Below are positions 51,902-60,558 of a stretch of DNA of 64,000 bases, in pieces (the stretch's first letter is position 1; each line of letters opens with the position of its first letter). Under the pieces are notes generated by a model. It made no database searches, was not told where the DNA came from, and was given only the letters and a program-made list of their open reading frames with translations. The position numbers and the translations under genes are program-made. Location: contig JAXMAZ010000013.1 in the NCBI GenBank assembly GCA_046350115.1, positions 1 through 64,000 of the forward strand. The letters run 5' to 3'. Source of the DNA: JAXMAZ01 sp046350115 (GTDB lineage: Bacteria; Planctomycetota; Planctomycetia; Gemmatales; Gemmataceae).

Positions 51902-52762
51902 ATGGTGACCCAGCGGCGAAGCCTGAACCGAGAGGTGGAGGGCGTGGTCACGCTGGCGTTCGATTACCGGCAGGCGCGGCTGTTCGCCTGCGGCTGCTGC
52001 CGACGAGTGTGGGACCTGCTGCCGCCCGGCCCCGGCCGGCAACTCGTCGAGGTAGCCGAGTCCGTCGCCGACGGCGCACGCCCCGAAAGTGACTTGCACG
52101 CGGCGTTCCTCGCCGCGGGGGGATCCGAGTACCTCGAAGACGACGTGGAGCGATCGACCCGCGACCTGTACCTGCGGGCGTTCGACGGGCTCATGATGTG
52201 GTGGGACTCGTGGCTCGACCTCGTGGCCCCCCTGTTCGTCGCCGCCCCGACGTCTCACCAGTGCGCCCTCGTCGCCTGCGGCTGCCTGCACTGGGTCGCT
52301 GCCGCCCGCGGGGAGGCGGCGGTTCCCCCCGAGGACGCGACCCAGGTGCGGCTCGCTCACGACATTGCCGGCCCGCTCGTCTGCCCGGTGGACCGGTTGC
52401 GGCACCCCTGGCGGACGCGGCAGGTGTACGAGTTGTCCCGCCGCATGTACCACACCGGCAACTTTACGCTGATCCCCCAACTCGCCGCCGCCCTTCAGGA
52501 CGCCGGGTGCGACGACGGCGAACTGCTCGACCGGTGTCGGGCGTTCCGCCCGGTCGCCATCGACCCCGCGTGGCGGACCGAGGCCGTTGTCGGGCTGGCT
52601 GCCGCCATGTACGCCTCTGGCGGTTTCACGCCGATGCCGATCCTGGCCGACGCGCTGGAAGAAGCCGGGTGTGACGACTCGCGCATCCTCGACCACTGCC
52701 GGGAACCGGGCGAGCACGTCCGCGGGTGCTGGGTGGTGGATCGCCTACTCGGACGGAAGTGA
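51902..52762 (+). CDS. Planctomycete paralogue family protein of unknown function (286 aa)
   Basis: A 286-residue protein. The Cys-rich N-terminal part (QARLFACGCCRRVWDLLPPG) and the middle QCALVACGCLHWVAAARGE are followed by two similar C-terminal segments: MYHTGNFTLIPQLAAALQDA and MYASGGFTPMPILADALEEA, each ending GCDD. The last part is HVRGCWVVDRLLGRK. This family is, in my experience, repeated many times in Gemmata-type genomes; a broken relative lies at 34092-34452. It has no signal peptide. The start is uncertain, since family members often begin MTEAEW and no such start was found upstream. Confidence 0.65.
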   Translation: MVTQRRSLNREVEGVVTLAFDYRQARLFACGCCRRVWDLLPPGPGRQLVEVAESVADGARPESDLHAAFLAAGGSEYLEDDVERSTRDLYLRAFDGLMMWWDSWLDLVAPLFVAAPTSHQCALVACGCLHWVAAARGEAAVPPEDATQVRLAHDIAGPLVCPVDRLRHPWRTRQVYELSRRMYHTGNFTLIPQLAAALQDAGCDDGELLDRCRAFRPVAIDPAWRTEAVVGLAAAMYASGGFTPMPILADALEEAGCDDSRILDHCREPGEHVRGCWVVDRLLGRK

Positions 52763-52993
52763 GCTTACCTCCCCGAGGGCCGGACGGCCGGGGCTGCGAG
52801 AGGAGGTCGGGTCGTGGGCGTACGAGTCCGACGCCCCGCGCGACCAACTGGCGTACTTCGCGGTCGACGTGGCGAGCGGCTTCCTCACGGAACTAGCCGC
52901 CGCGTGCCCACCCGGACCGGGGCGATGCCCTCCGCAGCGCGTGCGGGGTGTGAAAAGCTGGCAACGGTCCATGCGCCACGGGGGAATATAGAG

Positions 52994-53515
52994 ATGGCCG
53001 GCATTCGCACCCTGAATGCCGTCGGCTACTGGCGGCCGTCCGAGGAGGTGTTCCTCCACCGTTCGAGAGCCAGTTACGGTGGGGGGCCACGCCCCACGCC
53101 GCCCGGGGACGGTCCGCGTCGTCGACTACCGCACCCTGCCGATCTCGTGCGACAGGATTGGGATCCCGTGGAAATCGCCGCGGTCGTGGCGTACCTGCGA
53201 TCGGGAAAGGAGTGGGTCCGCTACAACGGGTGGTCGTACTGTCGCTTTGGGTGCGGGATCGTTCCGCCGGCACTCGGGGATCGGGATCTGACCGACGGGG
53301 TGTGGGTGTGGCCCGAGGGCCTCGCGCACTACGTGGAAGCACACACCGTCCGGCTGCCGGAGGAGTTCCTGCACCACATGCGAGAGCGGGACTGGCGAAT
53401 GACTTCCGAGCCGATCGCCAGGTGGGGCGATCTCGCCCCGGCAGACCGTCCGGTGGTTGACACCGGGTTTTGGACTGAGTGGTCAGCCCGGTCAAGTGAG
53501 GAACAGCCAGGGTAG
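52994..53515 (+). CDS. Hypothetical protein with a possible compensated frameshift (173 aa)
   Basis: A 173-residue frame. The second half is well conserved-looking: IAAVVAYLRSGKEWVRYNGW, SYCRFGC, DLTDGVWVWPEGLAHYVEAH and LPEEFLHHMRERDW, typical of a small planctomycete family. The first 30 residues also look real (NAVGYWRPSEEVFL). Between about 53060 and 53140 the better reading (VTVGGHAPRRPGTVRVVDYR) is in another frame, so two compensating indels are likely. The function is unknown. The spacer 52763-52993 has nothing else. Confidence 0.55.
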   Translation: MAGIRTLNAVGYWRPSEEVFLHRSRASYGGGPRPTPPGDGPRRRLPHPADLVRQDWDPVEIAAVVAYLRSGKEWVRYNGWSYCRFGCGIVPPALGDRDLTDGVWVWPEGLAHYVEAHTVRLPEEFLHHMRERDWRMTSEPIARWGDLAPADRPVVDTGFWTEWSARSSEEQPG

Positions 53516-53523
53516 ATTTCAGG

Positions 53524-54078
53524 CTACTCGACCAGCCCGGCCAACTCCTCCCGAAGCCGCTTCAGCACGCGGCTCTTGGCCAGCAGGACGCTGTTCAGGC
53601 TCAGCCCGAGTTCGGCCGCCACGTCCGCCGCCTTGCGGCCGTCGAACACCTGGAGGCGGAACGCCTCCCACGTGGCCGGGGCGAAATCCCCCTCCACCGC
53701 CCGCAGCGCGCGGGCGGCGAAGTACTCGTCGTGTTCGCGGTCCCAGCGGGCGGCCAGTTCGCTGCCGTCGTCGGTCAGATGGTCGGGGTCAAACTCCGAG
53801 CGGCGGGGGCGATCGCGGAAGTATTTCCGAGCCCGGTTGGCCAGGATGCCCCGGAGCCACGCCCGGAACGACCCCGGCCCGCGGCGGTCGAACTCCCCCA
53901 CCCGCCGCACCACCACCACCAGCACTTCCTGCACCAGGTCGTCGCGGTCGGTCGCCGGCACCCCCAGGCGGCCCAGCCAGTCGTCCACCAGCGGCGCGTA
54001 CACGTCCGTCAGCCGCCGCCAGTCCGGGTCGGACGGCGACGACACGAGGCGGCCGAGCCAGGTGAGCGACGTTTCCAT
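53524..54078 (-). CDS. ECF-type sigma factor (184 aa)
   Basis: A 184-residue sigma factor: SDPDWRRLTDVYAPLVDDWL, DRDDLVQEVLVVVVRRVGEF and FRAWLRGILANRARKYFRDR for region 2, and WEAFRLQVFDGRKAADVAAE, LGLSLNSVLLAKSRVLKRL for region 4. It starts eight bases before the kinase gene ends on the same strand upstream, so kinase and sigma factor are one operon. The kinase carries an N-terminal zinc-binding segment of the anti-sigma type, which suggests it may hold this factor inactive. Confidence 0.85.
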   Translation of the reverse strand: METSLTWLGRLVSSPSDPDWRRLTDVYAPLVDDWLGRLGVPATDRDDLVQEVLVVVVRRVGEFDRRGPGSFRAWLRGILANRARKYFRDRPRRSEFDPDHLTDDGSELAARWDREHDEYFAARALRAVEGDFAPATWEAFRLQVFDGRKAADVAAELGLSLNSVLLAKSRVLKRLREELAGLVE

Positions 54079-54085
54079 GCCCCCC

Positions 54086-56557
54086 TCACTTCGCCTTCGG
54101 ATCGACGAACTGGTCCGGCAGCCGCCACATCCGCATCGTCTTGTCCTCGCTCACCGACAGCGCGTGCCTGCCGTCCGGAGTGAACGCCACCGTCCAGACA
54201 TCAAGGTCGTGCCCTTTGAGGGTGTGGACGGGCGCGCCGGTCTCGGCATCCCACAGGCGGACGGCGTGATCGGCGCAGCCGGTGAGAAGGTATTTGCCGC
54301 CGGGCGAGTATGCCACGCCGTGTACCCCGCGAGGGTGCTCCAGTTTCAGCAGACTGCGGCCCTGAGCGGCCTCCCACACCCGGGCGGTGCCGTCGTGACT
54401 GGCCGACGCCACCCGCTTCCCGTCCGGCGACCAGGCGACGGCGAACACGAGGGTCTTGTGCCCGCGAATCGAGTGGAGCCGCTTGCCTGATTTCACGTCC
54501 CACAAGGTGACGGCGTCGTACTCGCCGACCCCGGTGCTGTCACCGGTGGCGAGGGTGGTGCCGTCCGGCGAGACGGCTACCGCCCGCATGTTGTCGACGT
54601 GGTACTTCTCGAACCGGTTCAACTCCTCTTTGTTCGTCGCCAGGTCGAACAGCCGCGGCTCAGTGGCTCCGACCACTGCCTGTTTGCCGTCCGGGGTGCA
54701 TGCGATCGACAGAACCCGAATTCCTGGGCGAATGGCCCCGAGCCAGGCGATCTCGGCACCCCGTTTGATGTCCCAGTGGCGAGCCGTACCGTCGCTCGAA
54801 CAGCTCAGGAGCCGCTTCCCGTCGGGCGAGATGGCCACGTTGCAGATGTCGTTGACCTCGTATTGGTCATGGCCGCGGAACTGCTTGACTTCTTTGCCGC
54901 TGCCGAGGTCCCACATCCGGAGAACGCCGTCCTTGTGGTGCGGCCACGACCCGCCGGTGACGGCGAACGTGCCGTCCGGCGAGACGGCCAGGGCGACCAG
55001 CCCGTCCGTGTGCCCGCGGAACACGAACACCTCGCCCGGCTTGAGCGGCAGTCTTGCCTCAGTCGGTACCGAGACAATCGGCCTAACCGACGGCTCAGGT
55101 TTCATCACCCGCTCGATCTTTGCCACCACGGTGTCGCCTCGTTTCAGCGTCGCCTTGCTGACGTCCAGCTTCAACCCCGCCGGCTTGCCGTCCAGTTCGA
55201 ACTCGTACTCGCCCGAGTTCAGCACCAGCTTCTGCTTGCTCTTCGGATCGACGATCGTCACCACCTTGCCGCCCTGCTTCACCACCACCTCCACGTCGTC
55301 GTCGGTCGCCTCGATCACCAGTTCGCCCTTGTCCGTCTGGATGCGGTAGGTCACCACCCCAGCGACCGCGAGGCCGATGAACGCGACCAGCAGGCCGGCG
55401 GCGACGAGCCAGCGCGGGCGTGTCCCACTCGCCCCGCGAATGGGTTCAGCGAGTACTCGCGGAACGCTTTCCGTGAACGGCTCTACCGCGTCCGCCACTT
55501 CGGCGGCCGTCCGGTAGCGGTCGGCGGGGTTCTTCGCCATCATCTTCGCCACCACGGCGGCCAGTTCCGGCGGTGCCCCCAGTGGCATGGGTTGGATGGT
55601 GGGGTCGCGGTGGGCGTCGAGTTTCTTCATCACCGCGTCGGCCGGGTACGGCACCCGCCCGCTCAGCAGGTGGTACAGGGTGCAGCCGAGGGCGTAAATG
55701 TCCGATCGCGCGTCGGCCGTACGAGGGTCGGCCGCCTGCTCCGGCGCGATGTAGTCCGGGGTGCCCACAATCAGGTCCGCCCCGGTCAGCGACTGGACGT
55801 CCGGGTCGGGGACCACGGCCAGGCCGAAGTCGAGCAGTTTGGTCTGGCTGTCCGGCGTGCGAACCAGGTTGCTCGGCTTCACGTCCCGATGAACCAGCCC
55901 GGCGGCGTGGGCGTGGGCCAGCCCGCGGGCCGCGTCACACACCGCCCGGCACGCCTCGGCCGCCAGCAACGGGCCGTGGCGGACGGTGTGGGAGAGCGGC
56001 TCCCCCGGCACGTACTCCATCACGAGCACGAGTTGCTCCCCAACCTGTTCGGCATCGAACACGGCAGCGACGTTCGGATGCGCCAGCCGGGCGGCCGCCC
56101 GCACCTCACGGCGGAACCGATCCGCCGCCCCCGGCTTGGCCGCACACTCCGGGCGGATCACCTTCAGTGCCACAGGTTTCCCCATCACCAAGTGCTCGGC
56201 CAGCCACACCGTGCCCATGCCGCCGGCCCCGAGCGGGCCGAGGACGCGGTACTTCGGATGGCCGGTCAGCTCCGCCGGCGGTGTCAGGGGAATGCGGGAC
56301 GGCGGCCGCTCGACGAACGTCCGAGTGGCGGATTCGCCCACCGGGGTGGACAGGTCGGCCTGCGCGGTGCGGTCCAGGTGGGTGGAAGCGGCGGCGAGCA
56401 GGGTGACGAGCGCGTCGGCCGGGGTTTCGGCCGCAGCCCGTTCCTGACAGTCGGTACAGTCGGCGAGGTGCGATTCCACCGGGATCGACGTCTCGTTCGT
56501 CAGCTTGCCCAGCAGGAAATCCCGGAGCTCGCGTTCGGTGAGGTGAGTCGCTGGCAT
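54086..56557 (-). CDS. Ser/Thr protein kinase with N-terminal zinc motif and WD40 repeats (823 aa)
   Basis: An 823-residue protein from the ATG 56555-56557. Residues 30-37 read HLADCTDC (HxxxCxxC), as in anti-sigma zinc fingers. The kinase domain has GPLGAGGMGTVWLAEHLVMG, VALKVIRPE, VHRDVKPSNLV, LLDFGLAV and IAPEQAADP. A membrane helix (WLVAAGLLVAFIGLAVAGVV) near 365 separates it from a C-terminal WD40 propeller (FRGHTDGLVALAVSPDGTFA, RVWEAAQGRSLLKLEHPRG and so on). The following gene, in the same operon, is an ECF sigma factor. I infer a membrane sensor that phosphorylates or releases it. Confidence 0.88.
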   Translation of the reverse strand: MPATHLTERELRDFLLGKLTNETSIPVESHLADCTDCQERAAAETPADALVTLLAAASTHLDRTAQADLSTPVGESATRTFVERPPSRIPLTPPAELTGHPKYRVLGPLGAGGMGTVWLAEHLVMGKPVALKVIRPECAAKPGAADRFRREVRAAARLAHPNVAAVFDAEQVGEQLVLVMEYVPGEPLSHTVRHGPLLAAEACRAVCDAARGLAHAHAAGLVHRDVKPSNLVRTPDSQTKLLDFGLAVVPDPDVQSLTGADLIVGTPDYIAPEQAADPRTADARSDIYALGCTLYHLLSGRVPYPADAVMKKLDAHRDPTIQPMPLGAPPELAAVVAKMMAKNPADRYRTAAEVADAVEPFTESVPRVLAEPIRGASGTRPRWLVAAGLLVAFIGLAVAGVVTYRIQTDKGELVIEATDDDVEVVVKQGGKVVTIVDPKSKQKLVLNSGEYEFELDGKPAGLKLDVSKATLKRGDTVVAKIERVMKPEPSVRPIVSVPTEARLPLKPGEVFVFRGHTDGLVALAVSPDGTFAVTGGSWPHHKDGVLRMWDLGSGKEVKQFRGHDQYEVNDICNVAISPDGKRLLSCSSDGTARHWDIKRGAEIAWLGAIRPGIRVLSIACTPDGKQAVVGATEPRLFDLATNKEELNRFEKYHVDNMRAVAVSPDGTTLATGDSTGVGEYDAVTLWDVKSGKRLHSIRGHKTLVFAVAWSPDGKRVASASHDGTARVWEAAQGRSLLKLEHPRGVHGVAYSPGGKYLLTGCADHAVRLWDAETGAPVHTLKGHDLDVWTVAFTPDGRHALSVSEDKTMRMWRLPDQFVDPKAK

Positions 56558-56783
56558 CGGCTGGGGTCCTCGCGGGCTACCGGTCCAATACCACCTGCGA
56601 GCCCGGCCTGTCACGATTCCGACAACTTTCCGTGGGGCGACCGGGCAGCGCGTTCAGACTACCAAAAGCGGGGCACTCAGGACCAGGCGCAGGATTTCGC
56701 CCGTTTTCGAGACAGGTGAAACCGTGTCGGGGTATTTGCCTCCGATCCCACACCGCGTGGGCCAGTTCTCCCGGAGGTCTGTC

Positions 56784-59213
56784 ATGTCCCGCCCGTTCCC
56801 CGCCCTGCTGCTGCTGGCGGTCGCCGCCGGCCCGCTGCTCGCCCAGCAGCCGCCCGCCGCCCGGTTGACCATCCCGGCCGCCGCCCGCCTGTTGCCGTAC
56901 GTCTCGGACGAGAACTTCGCCAAGGAGCTCAAGCTCACCCCGGAGCAGGTGAAAACGCTCACCGACCACCGCCAGAAGCAGTGGGACGAGCAGTACACCA
57001 CGCCGACCGACAAGTATGCCGAAGGGACGGCCGGCCGCAACAAGGCGACGGCCGAACTGTTCCAGAAGATGCTCACCGCCGACCAGCACAAGCGGGCGAC
57101 TCAACTCGCCATGCAGACCGTGCTGTCGAGCGGGTTTACAGGTCGCCGCTTGTCGGGCAGTCCGGACGGCGCGGACGGGAAAATTGACCCCACCCGCGTG
57201 TCGGTATTCGCACTGAGGGGGTTCCCCGAACTGACCAGGCCGCTGAACCTGACCGACGAGCAAAAGAAGCTGGTCGAGGCGCGGGTGGCCGGAACGATCA
57301 GCACGGTCCCGGTGGTGTTCCTCACGGCCGAACAGGCCAAGGTCGTATCGGAAATGATCGGCGAGCCGGCGAAGCTGAACTGGCTCGCCGCGACCGACGA
57401 GCGGATGAACCGCTCGTTCGCGCGTGGGTTGAGTACGACTGTCACCACGGCGGCATTGCTCCGCATGACCCAGGCGAGGGACGTGCGAGCCGAACTGAAC
57501 CTGACCGAGGAACAGACGAAAGCGTTGGCCGACCTCGCCGCCAAATCCCAGGCCGGAGTGCAGGCCGACCGGACCTTGAGTCCGGAAGCGCGGATGAAGG
57601 CACAGGAAGAGCGACGGGCGGAAACGGACAAGGCGCTGGCCGCCGCCCTGAAGCCGGAGCAACTCACCCGCCTGAAGCAGATCGCCATGCAGACCTCCAC
57701 CGGCCGCGGCAGAGGCTTCGGCGATGTGGAGACGCCGGATCCGCTGTCGATCAAACTCAACGACCGGGAAATCCGCAAGGCGCTCGCCGTCTCCGACGCC
57801 CAGGTCAAATCCTTCGCCGACGCGGACGTGGCGTTGGCCAACGCCGTCGAAAAGGCCGTGCTGTCGGATGTCCCCGTCGATGACGCCATCAAGGCAATTG
57901 AGGCCGCCCGCGCGGCCCGCGAGAAGGCCTATGCCGCGGCAGTCTCGGCCGAGCAGACGAAGAAACTCGACGACCTGCTCGGCAAGCCGTTCACCGGCAG
58001 CACCACGACGGATCGCCCCTTTGGCAGACCGGGCGGCCCCCAGGCACCGCCGACTGTCCTGAACATGCGGAACGCGACGTTCGGCAAGCGGACGGTCGTG
58101 GAACTCCGCCTACTGGCGAGCAACCAGGCGATCCAGACCGAATTGGGACTCAAGCCGGAGCAGGTCAAGGCGATCACCGCCAAGAACTCCGAGGCGGCCA
58201 GCAAGTATGGCCCCGGCATCCGCGCGAATCAGGACCTGGCCGCACTGGAGAAATCGACGAGCGAGCAGGCCGAGTTCGTGGAGAAGGCACTGGCGGACAT
58301 CTTCACCACCGAACAGCAGAAGCGGTGGCGGGAACTGCTGGTGCAACGAATGGAATTCTTCGCGAGCCGGAGCAGCGCTGCCGTCAGCATTGGGGCCGTC
58401 GCCGCGCCGGGCGTGGCCGAAGCGGTGAAGCTGACCGCCGAGCAGAAGAAGAAGCTGCTGGATGAAGGCATCGAACAGAACAAGGTTCTGACCGCCGAAC
58501 AGAAAGCGAAGATCATGGAACTGGCCGGCAAGAAATACGACGGCAACTTCACGGTCGGGCTGACAGGACGTGGATCTGCCGGATTCACCCGTCAGATCGC
58601 GCGGCCGACGACGGCGGTCGTCCTCCGGGAGGTGCCGCCGAGCGTCTTCAAGATCACCCCGGAACAGGCCGACAAGCTGGTGGCGGTGATGAACCGCTTC
58701 CAGTTGGAAACCCTGCCCGAACCGGAGGTGCCGGTGCAAGGGCAAGCCGGCGGGATGTACGCTCCACGCGTCGATCCGGCGAAGCTGGCCACCGCGAACG
58801 AGGCGCTGGCGAAGTCGGTGGCCACGATCCTGACCGCCGAGCAACTGGCGCGGATCGAGCAGGTGAAGTATCAGGCGGTCGCGCAGACCGCCGGCGTCAC
58901 CCTGTTCTCGCAGGCTGACGTGGCGAAGGCCCTCGCGCTGACGAAGGAGCAGACCGACAAGAACGCGGCACTCGTCGCCGACGCCCAGCGGCTGTCCTCG
59001 GCCGCCGGGCTGCCGCTCTCGCTCCGGGTGTTTAACAGCGGAATCATGTCGTGGCGGGACAAGTTCAGCGAGAAGGTGACGGCGAAGGTGACGGCCCTTC
59101 TGACCGACGAGCAGAAGGCGACGTGGAAGAAGCTGACCGGTGAGCCGGTGCCGAACCTGCCGCTGACGCTGACCACCCCGACGTTCGGCGGGGGCGGGCT
59201 CGGTGGGTTCTGA
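56784..59213 (+). CDS. Large secreted protein with LTxEQ repeats (809 aa)
   Basis: An 809-residue protein with a clear signal peptide (MSRPFPALLLLAVAAGPLLA) and a GGAGG site before the ATG at 56784. The mature part is helical and carries many copies of L-T-x-E-Q (LKLTPEQVKTL, LNLTEEQTKAL, VKLTAEQKKKLLDEG, and others), a pattern like the LTxxQ motif of the Spy/CpxP periplasmic chaperones. Tandem multiplication of that motif suggests a large periplasmic chaperone or scaffold. It ends with a Gly-rich tail (GGGGLGGF). It is divergent from the kinase gene. Confidence 0.7.
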   Translation: MSRPFPALLLLAVAAGPLLAQQPPAARLTIPAAARLLPYVSDENFAKELKLTPEQVKTLTDHRQKQWDEQYTTPTDKYAEGTAGRNKATAELFQKMLTADQHKRATQLAMQTVLSSGFTGRRLSGSPDGADGKIDPTRVSVFALRGFPELTRPLNLTDEQKKLVEARVAGTISTVPVVFLTAEQAKVVSEMIGEPAKLNWLAATDERMNRSFARGLSTTVTTAALLRMTQARDVRAELNLTEEQTKALADLAAKSQAGVQADRTLSPEARMKAQEERRAETDKALAAALKPEQLTRLKQIAMQTSTGRGRGFGDVETPDPLSIKLNDREIRKALAVSDAQVKSFADADVALANAVEKAVLSDVPVDDAIKAIEAARAAREKAYAAAVSAEQTKKLDDLLGKPFTGSTTTDRPFGRPGGPQAPPTVLNMRNATFGKRTVVELRLLASNQAIQTELGLKPEQVKAITAKNSEAASKYGPGIRANQDLAALEKSTSEQAEFVEKALADIFTTEQQKRWRELLVQRMEFFASRSSAAVSIGAVAAPGVAEAVKLTAEQKKKLLDEGIEQNKVLTAEQKAKIMELAGKKYDGNFTVGLTGRGSAGFTRQIARPTTAVVLREVPPSVFKITPEQADKLVAVMNRFQLETLPEPEVPVQGQAGGMYAPRVDPAKLATANEALAKSVATILTAEQLARIEQVKYQAVAQTAGVTLFSQADVAKALALTKEQTDKNAALVADAQRLSSAAGLPLSLRVFNSGIMSWRDKFSEKVTAKVTALLTDEQKATWKKLTGEPVPNLPLTLTTPTFGGGGLGGF

Positions 59214-59267
59214 AGAGCACGTAGGCCAGGATCGGAACGAACGATGTCGTACGTCGTCGTGCTGACA

Positions 59268-59453
59268 TCACTCGGTTGTCCGGTGGTGGCGGCGCTTGCG
59301 AGCCTTGAGGGCGTCCTGGCGCTCACCGAACCACCGGCTCAGGTCGCTGTCCGGGTCTTTGAGAATGGCCCCGATGCGCTCCGCCGTCTCGGGGCTGGCC
59401 GTGCCTGCTTTGTAATTCTCGTACTCGGTGTAGGTCTGCTCCGAAAGCGGCAT
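59268..59453 (-). CDS. Small hypothetical protein (61 aa)
   Basis: A 61-residue protein starting MPLSEQTYTEYENYKAGTAS with a GGAGG ribosome-binding site upstream on the minus strand. It is charged and helical (PETAERIGAILKDPDSDLSRWFGERQ split over two helices) with a basic end (KARKRRHH). A plus-strand frame over the same DNA has no ribosome-binding site and poor composition, so I reject it. The function is unknown; small proteins like this are common in planctomycetes. Confidence 0.6.
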   Translation of the reverse strand: MPLSEQTYTEYENYKAGTASPETAERIGAILKDPDSDLSRWFGERQDALKARKRRHHRTTE

Positions 59454-59553
59454 CTCTAACCTCCAGTGGGCGGACTTGCCCGCTGGAACTCCTCACCTCC
59501 TTCGTGCGAGCCGGCCTGCTCTTCGTGACGAAAAAGCCAGCCGCCCACCGCAG

Positions 59554-59850
59554 GGAGAGAGTCCAGACGCCGTCTGGACTTTCCCAGGTGCGGGCCCGAC
59601 TCGACGACCCGTCAGAGGGGAAGACCGAGCAGACTATGGCGGCGATCTCCCCGCCGCTGCTGACGACCGAAACCTTCCCCCTGCCGTGCTCACGCTACGT
59701 GCGGCTGATGACCGCACAGCATCCCGGGAAGCGGAACGCTCGCGGCGTGTGAGGGAAAGCTGTCCGCCGCCGGAGACGGAGCCGGTATCCGCCGCAACCC
59801 CCTCGGACTCCCTCCGGCTCGGGCAGCACGGGGGGGGACGGGCGTGTGCA
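59554..59850 (+). pseudogene. Deletion derivative of the DUF1016 gene and its downstream region
   Basis: Positions 59554-59711 match 32239-32398 inside the DUF1016 gene (VQTPSGL to YVRLM), then at ATGAC the sequence jumps to a match with 33117-33260, the region behind that gene. About 720 bases are missing between the two. The match begins at the near-palindrome that also lies within the intact gene. The rest of 59454-60046 has no gene; 59850-60046 is unmatched. Confidence 0.7.
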
Positions 59851-60046
59851 GGCGGGGGACTCGTCACGCCGTCGCCGCCGGTCGTCGTCGGTTCGACCGA
59901 GGTCGTGGAAGCCCCGACGACGACCGGCGGCGACGGCAGACGCAGGGAGAGGTCTGTCGGGGCGAGCGCGGGTATGAAACGAGTTCGACCGGCGGTGCAA
60001 CGGAACCTCCACCGGCCGAACCTCGTGACGGCGATCGCCCGCCGGG

Positions 60047-60370
60047 TCATCCACCGCCGGCCTCGCCGAGCGACCGGACGGCCGCAGCCAGTTCGCCCTC
60101 GGTGAGCTCCCACCGATCCGCGGGCAGCCGGGCCACCAAGCGGAACTTGAGCCGCTGGTAGACGCCGAGCGCGGCCTCGTCGTCGCCGAGCACGTCCGCC
60201 GCGAGCGCGAGCGCGAGTTGCGCCGGCCCGCTCCCGCCGTACCCCCACTCGAACCCGGTGGGCGAGTGCGTGCGGAGGTCGAACCGCGGGTCCAGCCCGC
60301 GACCGCCGTCCGCACCGGTGACGGTGACGGCGCAGCCGCCCGCCGTCCGGGCCCCGGAATACGTCTTCAT
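60047..60370 (-). CDS. DUF6166-family protein
   Basis: A 107-residue protein from the ATG 60368-60370. It opens MKTYSGARTAGGCAVTVTGA and contains SPTGFEWGYGGSGPAQLALA, LAADVLGDDEAALGVYQRLK and FRLVARLPADRWELTEGELA, which I recognise as the DUF6166 pattern common in plasmids and mobile DNA. The function is unknown. The gene is the last before the duplicated region and is absent from the related locus at 33.1-33.5 kb. The 188 bases to the DUF932 gene contain the shared duplicated sequence. Confidence 0.75.
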   Translation of the reverse strand: MKTYSGARTAGGCAVTVTGADGGRGLDPRFDLRTHSPTGFEWGYGGSGPAQLALALAADVLGDDEAALGVYQRLKFRLVARLPADRWELTEGELAAAVRSLGEAGGG

Positions 60371-60558
60371 CGCTTCATCCTGTCGGTGTGTTGGGTGGAG
60401 CCGCTGCACTGGCGGCCCGGAAGGTGAGACCGCCACGCCGGGCGAGAGGTCGGTGGTGCAAGGGCCAGCCGCCCGCCGTGACGGGTGAACGCAGCCGCTC
60501 GGCCGTCGTCCGGGGTTGTTTCGCTTACCTCCGTCTCGACCGCCTCCCCCGGCCGGAC

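Noticed and set aside
59244..59459. Plus-strand 71-residue frame over the small minus-strand gene
   Set aside because: No ribosome-binding site, while the minus-strand frame has GGAGG and balanced composition.
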